Under the pieces are notes generated by a model. It did not search any database. It had not been told where the DNA came from and saw only the letters and a list, made by a program, of their open reading frames with translations. From assembly GCA_039586575.1 (NCBI GenBank), contig JBDHKD010000048.1:1-22109 (forward strand): a stretch of DNA of 22,109 nt. Direction: 5' to 3'. The number at the start of each line of letters is the position of its first letter. The stretch's first letter is position 1. A program made the position numbers and the translations under genes. Positions 18,405 through 22,109 of the stretch are shown here, piece after piece. The stretch is from G020344215 sp039586575 (GTDB taxonomy: Bacteria; Gemmatimonadota; Gemmatimonadetes; Palauibacterales; KS3-K002).

Positions 18405-20573
18405 CTACTGGTAGCGTAGGATCGCCAGGCCGGCCGGCAGCGGCACGGTCAGTCGCAGTGCGAGCGCGGCGGTGTCACCATCCGCATCCAGCTCGACGTA
18501 CATCGGGCTGCCGGCCGCAACGAGTCCGGTAGTCCCCTGGCGGCGCAGGTCGGCGAAGCTGCGCCGCTGCGGCTGCAGCTTGTAGACCGGCGACCCACCG
18601 GGCGTGCCATCATCCACCAGTATGCTGCGCAGCGTCCATTTCGGGATCTGATAGCGAGCGGCCAGGTCGGGGATCTCGAGGTCGTCGGCCCACAGCGCCA
18701 CCGCCCAATCGGCGAACAGCCGGAAAAAGGACTCGCCGGTGCGGGCCTCGACGTTCTCGACCCCCTGCTCGGGCGCCTGCGCCAGTCCGCGGATGAAGAA
18801 ATCGCCGTACTGCTCGGCCAGCCAGCGCAGGAAGAGCCAGGCGGCGCCCCGCTCGCCCGATGAGCCCAAGCCCTCGACGGTCGTCAGCGAGTTGCCGCTC
18901 GGGTTGCCGAGGAAGGCGGCGGCCAGACTGAAACCGCTGGCATACAGACGCTCGGCCATCGCATCGAGCCCGGCGGCGCGCGCCGCGTCGCCGCCCAGCT
19001 CCTCGGCCATGTGCGCCAACCCCTCGCTCAACCAGAGCGCCTCGAGCGCGGTACGGTTCTCGAAGGCCTTGTAGCGATAGTTGATCATGTGCTCGGTCTC
19101 GTGGATCAAGATCCCGGGCAGCAGGTCCATGACCCAGTCGCGCGATCGCGGGTCGCTGAACTGGCCGTCCGGGTCGGGGACGAGGCCGTAGAGGATCTCA
19201 CCGCCGTTGGAGAGCCGGCACACTTCGCAACCGCGCTGGTCGGGCGACGACAGGTCGAGCGAGAAGAAGAAGGCGATCGTGACGCCGGCGGAGCCCCGCG
19301 GAGTGAGTCTGTTGACGCCCGGCGTGAGCAGCACGATCACCCGATCGTTGTTATCGACGTCGGTCGGCTGACCGAAGTAGTCGATGCCGGTGTCATAGAG
19401 CACGTGGTCATAGAGCTCGCCGAGCGCTTCGATATCAGAGTCACTGAAGCTCGACTCCTGCGTCTCGACATCCACGTACAGCAGGATGCGGCCGCCGACG
19501 AACTCGAGCCGCCCAGTGACCCTGCTGAAGTCGTCCTGCTCGAGGCCGGAGCCCACGGCGTCGGGATCGGCGATGACCCAGAAGTCCCGGGTATCACCCA
19601 CTACCGGCAGGGCGAAAAGTCGAGCGTCCGTCGCCTCGCGCGGAGGTGTGAGGCCAAGCGCCGCCAAGCGGCGCTCGAAGGCGCGGAGCCGGCCATCGAA
19701 CTCGGCATCGGCAGGTAGCTGCGGGCTGGCGACCGGCGTGATCGAGAGGTTCCGCGTGTCCAAGAATACGAGCGAGCTCCCACTCCCCTCGAAGTCGGCG
19801 TTCAGCACGGCCACCATGTAGTTGGCCGTGCCGCCGCCCGCCGGCAGAATGGCACACTCGACACCGCCGGTCCCCTCGATCACCAGAACGCGACCGACCT
19901 GGAACGGTTCGTCGGGCACCGTCACCAGGATGCTCTGCGCCGGTGAGGTGTAGGTGTCGACCCGGACTCGTAGATCGAGCGAGGCGGTCGTGCCAGCACA
20001 GGCCCCCTTCGCGGTGGGCACGACCGCGTAGAGGATGCTGACCGGCCCGTCCTCACGGCTCACGATCGCGCCGGGTACGCCCTCGAACAGAACCTCGACC
20101 GGCCAGCCGGCCGGGAGGTCTCTCACCCGCACGATCAGCGTGTCACCGGCGGTGACGGGCGTCGGCGATGACGACTGGATGGTCGGGCCGGGCAGCGCCC
20201 CTAGGTCAGCGAAGATGACCGGCTCCAATCCAGCGACGCGGGCCTCGACCTGTAGCGTGCCCGACTGGGAGCCGAGTAGCAGGTGCGTCAGCGCAACGCC
20301 GTCAGCATCGGTCAGGGAGGATCCACGGGTCGCCTCGCCGTCGCCCACGACGACCGCCCAGCGCACCATGACCTGTTCCCGACCCAGCCCGCTGTCGCGC
20401 CTGCGCACCGTCACAGCTAGCGGTTCGCCGAGCGCGGTCCCGGCGAGGCCGCTCTGACCGTCGCCTGCTACGACGAGAAGCTCGTAAAGTGTGGGATCGA
20501 GTCCGCTGGGGCCGTCATCGCCGCAGGCCAGGGCGACGACGGCCACCAGCGTAATTGCCAGACGCTTGACCAT
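18405..20573 (-). CDS. Putative zinc metalloprotease lipoprotein with N-terminal Ig-like domains
   Basis: A 722-residue lipoprotein. The signal peptide ends in ALAC (Cys17), followed by GDDGPSG. An Ig-like domain of bacterial Big-1 character (about 30-115) and a second IPT-like beta domain (about 130-220) precede a region shared with the upstream gene (from about 219). That region holds DVDNNDRVIVLLTPGVN (405-421) and the zinc motif HETEH (491-495, 19089-19103). WLSEGLAHMAEE follows, whose Glu517 lies 21 residues after the second His, as in gluzincin proteases. The closest family I can suggest is M30/hyicolysin-like; the C-terminal part (about 640-722) is beta-rich. It ends IPKWTLRS...LAILRYQ. 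It is 22 nt downstream of its paralog and probably co-transcribed. Substrates are unknown. Confidence 0.8.
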   Translation of the reverse strand: MVKRLAITLVAVVALACGDDGPSGLDPTLYELLVVAGDGQSGLAGTALGEPLAVTVRRRDSGLGREQVMVRWAVVVGDGEATRGSSLTDADGVALTHLLLGSQSGTLQVEARVAGLEPVIFADLGALPGPTIQSSSPTPVTAGDTLIVRVRDLPAGWPVEVLFEGVPGAIVSREDGPVSILYAVVPTAKGACAGTTASLDLRVRVDTYTSPAQSILVTVPDEPFQVGRVLVIEGTGGVECAILPAGGGTANYMVAVLNADFEGSGSSLVFLDTRNLSITPVASPQLPADAEFDGRLRAFERRLAALGLTPPREATDARLFALPVVGDTRDFWVIADPDAVGSGLEQDDFSRVTGRLEFVGGRILLYVDVETQESSFSDSDIEALGELYDHVLYDTGIDYFGQPTDVDNNDRVIVLLTPGVNRLTPRGSAGVTIAFFFSLDLSSPDQRGCEVCRLSNGGEILYGLVPDPDGQFSDPRSRDWVMDLLPGILIHETEHMINYRYKAFENRTALEALWLSEGLAHMAEELGGDAARAAGLDAMAERLYASGFSLAAAFLGNPSGNSLTTVEGLGSSGERGAAWLFLRWLAEQYGDFFIRGLAQAPEQGVENVEARTGESFFRLFADWAVALWADDLEIPDLAARYQIPKWTLRSILVDDGTPGGSPVYKLQPQRRSFADLRRQGTTGLVAAGSPMYVELDADGDTAALALRLTVPLPAGLAILRYQ

Positions 20574-20595
20574 CGCCAGGCAGGTATGATTGCCG

Positions 20596-22109
20596 CTACT
20601 CGTAACGCAGAATTGCCAGACCGGCGTTGCCCGCCGCGATCAGCTCAAGCTGCAAATCCGTGGCTTCATCGGCCGAAAGCTCGATGTAGTAGGGGCTCGA
20701 GCCGGCCAGGAACCGGGCAATCGTGCCGCCGCGAAGCGCGCTGAACGTCGTCTGCTCCGGTTGCAGGACATACTCGTCCGGCTGTCCGTCTGCGTGCAGG
20801 ATGCTGCGCAACTGCCACTTCGGGACCTGGTAGCGGTCGGCGAGGCCGGCGATGTCGAGATCGTCAGCCCACATCGCGACCGCCCAGTCGGCGAACAGCC
20901 GGAAGAAGTCTTCGCCGGTCTGGGTCTCGATGTTGTCGACACCGTTCTCGACGGCCGCGACGATGTCTCGGAAGACGAAGTCGCCGTACTGATCGGCGAG
21001 CCAGCGCAGGAAGAGCCAGGCGGCGCCGCGCTCGCCGAGTGTGCCGTTCCCGTCGACGACCGTCAGCGAGCTGGCGCTCGGGTCCTCGAGGAATTGGAAG
21101 GCGCGCCCGAAGTTAGTCGCATAGAGGTTATCGGCGGCGGTGATATCGCCGGCGGCGTCCGCCTCGTCACCACCCAACTCCTCGGCCATGTGAGCCAACC
21201 CCTCGCTCAGCCAAAGCTCCTCGAGGACGCTGAGGCGGTTGACGAAGACCTTGAAGTTGAAGTTGATCATGTGCTCGGTCTCATGGATCATGACGCCGGG
21301 CAGGACCTGGTTGACGAACGTGCGGCTCCGCGGGTCACTGAAGTCGCCATCGGGGTCCGGGACCAGCCCGTAGAACAGCTCGCCGTCGTTGGAGAACTGG
21401 CAGTCGCTACAGTTCGGCGTACTGGGGTCGAACAGATCGAGCCCGAAGAAGAAGCCGACGACGATGCCCTCCGAACCTTCCGGCGTCAGGCCGTTGACCG
21501 TCGGCGACAGCAGGATGATGACCTGGTCGTTGTTGTCCAAATCGCTGGGCTCGCCAAAGAAGTCGACGTCGGACTCGTAGAGGATGTGGTCGTAGAGGTC
21601 GCCGAGCCTCTGGATATCGGACTCGGTCAGGCCCTGGGCCGGCGCGGCGTCATCGACGTAGAGCAAGCTATGGACGCCCACGTACTCGAGCGTCGCGGTG
21701 ACGCGGTCGAAATCGGCGGCGCCGAGATCGCCGTCCAGCGAGTCGAGGTTGTTGATCACCCAGAACTGCCGCGTCGAACCCACCTGCGGCTGGGCGAACA
21801 GCTGGGCCGTCCGGGCCGGTCCTGGAGCCACAGCGAGCCCGCGGGCCAGCAGCCGCTGCTCGAAGGCGCGCAGTCGCGTATCGAGGCTCGATCTCACGGA
21901 CGGCTGGAAGCCGTCGACCGGCTGGAAGGCCACGCCGCTGGCCCCGAGCGTCACCTGGAAGTTGCCGTCGTTCTCGAACTCGGCACTGAGGGCGACGAGC
22001 AGGTACTTGGCGGTGCCGCCGTCGGCCGGCAACAGGGCGCAGTCCACCTCGCTGGAGCCTTGCATGACCAAGCCCTGGCCGACTTGGAAGGGCTCGGCCG
22101 GCACGGAGA
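20596..22109 (-). CDS. Putative zinc metalloprotease, tandem paralog, 5' end outside window
   Basis: At least 504 codons are open to the right edge; the N-terminus, presumably a lipoprotein signal and Ig-like domains, is missing. The visible part begins at PAEPFQVGQGL, matching PDEPFQVGRVL in the next gene at residue 220, and stays alignable to the end. It carries DLDNNDQVIILLSPTVN and HETEH at 21271-21285, then WLSEGLAHMAEELGGD, the likely third zinc ligand. NCSDCQ matches CEVCR in the paralog, a conserved Cys pair that may form a disulfide. The ending is LAILRYE versus LAILRYQ. The two genes clearly arose by tandem duplication and have since diverged. A GTG at 22104 is internal and not a real start. 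Confidence 0.8.
   Translation of the reverse strand, partial: SVPAEPFQVGQGLVMQGSSEVDCALLPADGGTAKYLLVALSAEFENDGNFQVTLGASGVAFQPVDGFQPSVRSSLDTRLRAFEQRLLARGLAVAPGPARTAQLFAQPQVGSTRQFWVINNLDSLDGDLGAADFDRVTATLEYVGVHSLLYVDDAAPAQGLTESDIQRLGDLYDHILYESDVDFFGEPSDLDNNDQVIILLSPTVNGLTPEGSEGIVVGFFFGLDLFDPSTPNCSDCQFSNDGELFYGLVPDPDGDFSDPRSRTFVNQVLPGVMIHETEHMINFNFKVFVNRLSVLEELWLSEGLAHMAEELGGDEADAAGDITAADNLYATNFGRAFQFLEDPSASSLTVVDGNGTLGERGAAWLFLRWLADQYGDFVFRDIVAAVENGVDNIETQTGEDFFRLFADWAVAMWADDLDIAGLADRYQVPKWQLRSILHADGQPDEYVLQPEQTTFSALRGGTIARFLAGSSPYYIELSADEATDLQLELIAAGNAGLAILRYE

Overview
The window is GC-rich, gene-dense bacterial DNA. It holds four large MacB/FtsX-type permeases of the duplicated 'ADOP' architecture (Acidobacterial Duplicated Orphan Permease), a PadR regulator paired with one of them, an NtrC/NtrY-like two-component system beside ABC ATPases, and several lipoproteins. 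From memory of where these families expand, this suggests Acidobacteriota, Gemmatimonadota or a related soil or uncultured lineage. The sequence alone does not settle the phylum. No tRNA, rRNA, CRISPR array, insertion sequence or phage gene was seen.

Layout. (1) 1-3672, + strand: the 3' end of one ABC ATPase, a second complete MacB/LolD-like ATPase, a sigma-54 response regulator and its sensor kinase. The genes are tightly packed and the last two overlap by ATGA. (2) 3673-6300, + strand: a 165-bp gap with a sigma-54-like -24/-12 element, then permease ADOP1. (3) 6325-9377, - strand: a PadR repressor and permease ADOP2, which alone carries an N-terminal prefix domain. They sit behind a near-consensus sigma-70 promoter overlain by repeats that look like a PadR operator. 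(4) 9415-14476, - strand: the ADOP4-ADOP3 operon, preceded by a second sigma-54-like element. (5) 14477-16444, - strand: a two-gene lipoprotein operon, a small unknown lipoprotein followed by an Asp-box/BNR beta-propeller lipoprotein. (6) 16708-18403, + strand: a membrane-anchored, Cys-rich 2[4Fe-4S] protein and a family 4 uracil-DNA glycosylase. (7) 18405-22109, - strand: two tandem paralogous lipoproteins with an HETEH zinc-protease motif. The upstream copy is cut by the window edge.

How the parts may work together. The regulator is an NtrC-type activator, and the only two sigma-54-like promoters I found by eye lie in front of ADOP1 and ADOP4-ADOP3. Both upstream regions contain nearly the same 13-bp dyad (TGTCCGCYTGCGG), a candidate activator site. 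My inference is one envelope-stress or export regulon in which the kinase/regulator switches on permeases that could use the neighbouring ATPases. ADOP2 is controlled separately by PadR. The regulatory part is sequence-pattern inference; the gene calls are much firmer.
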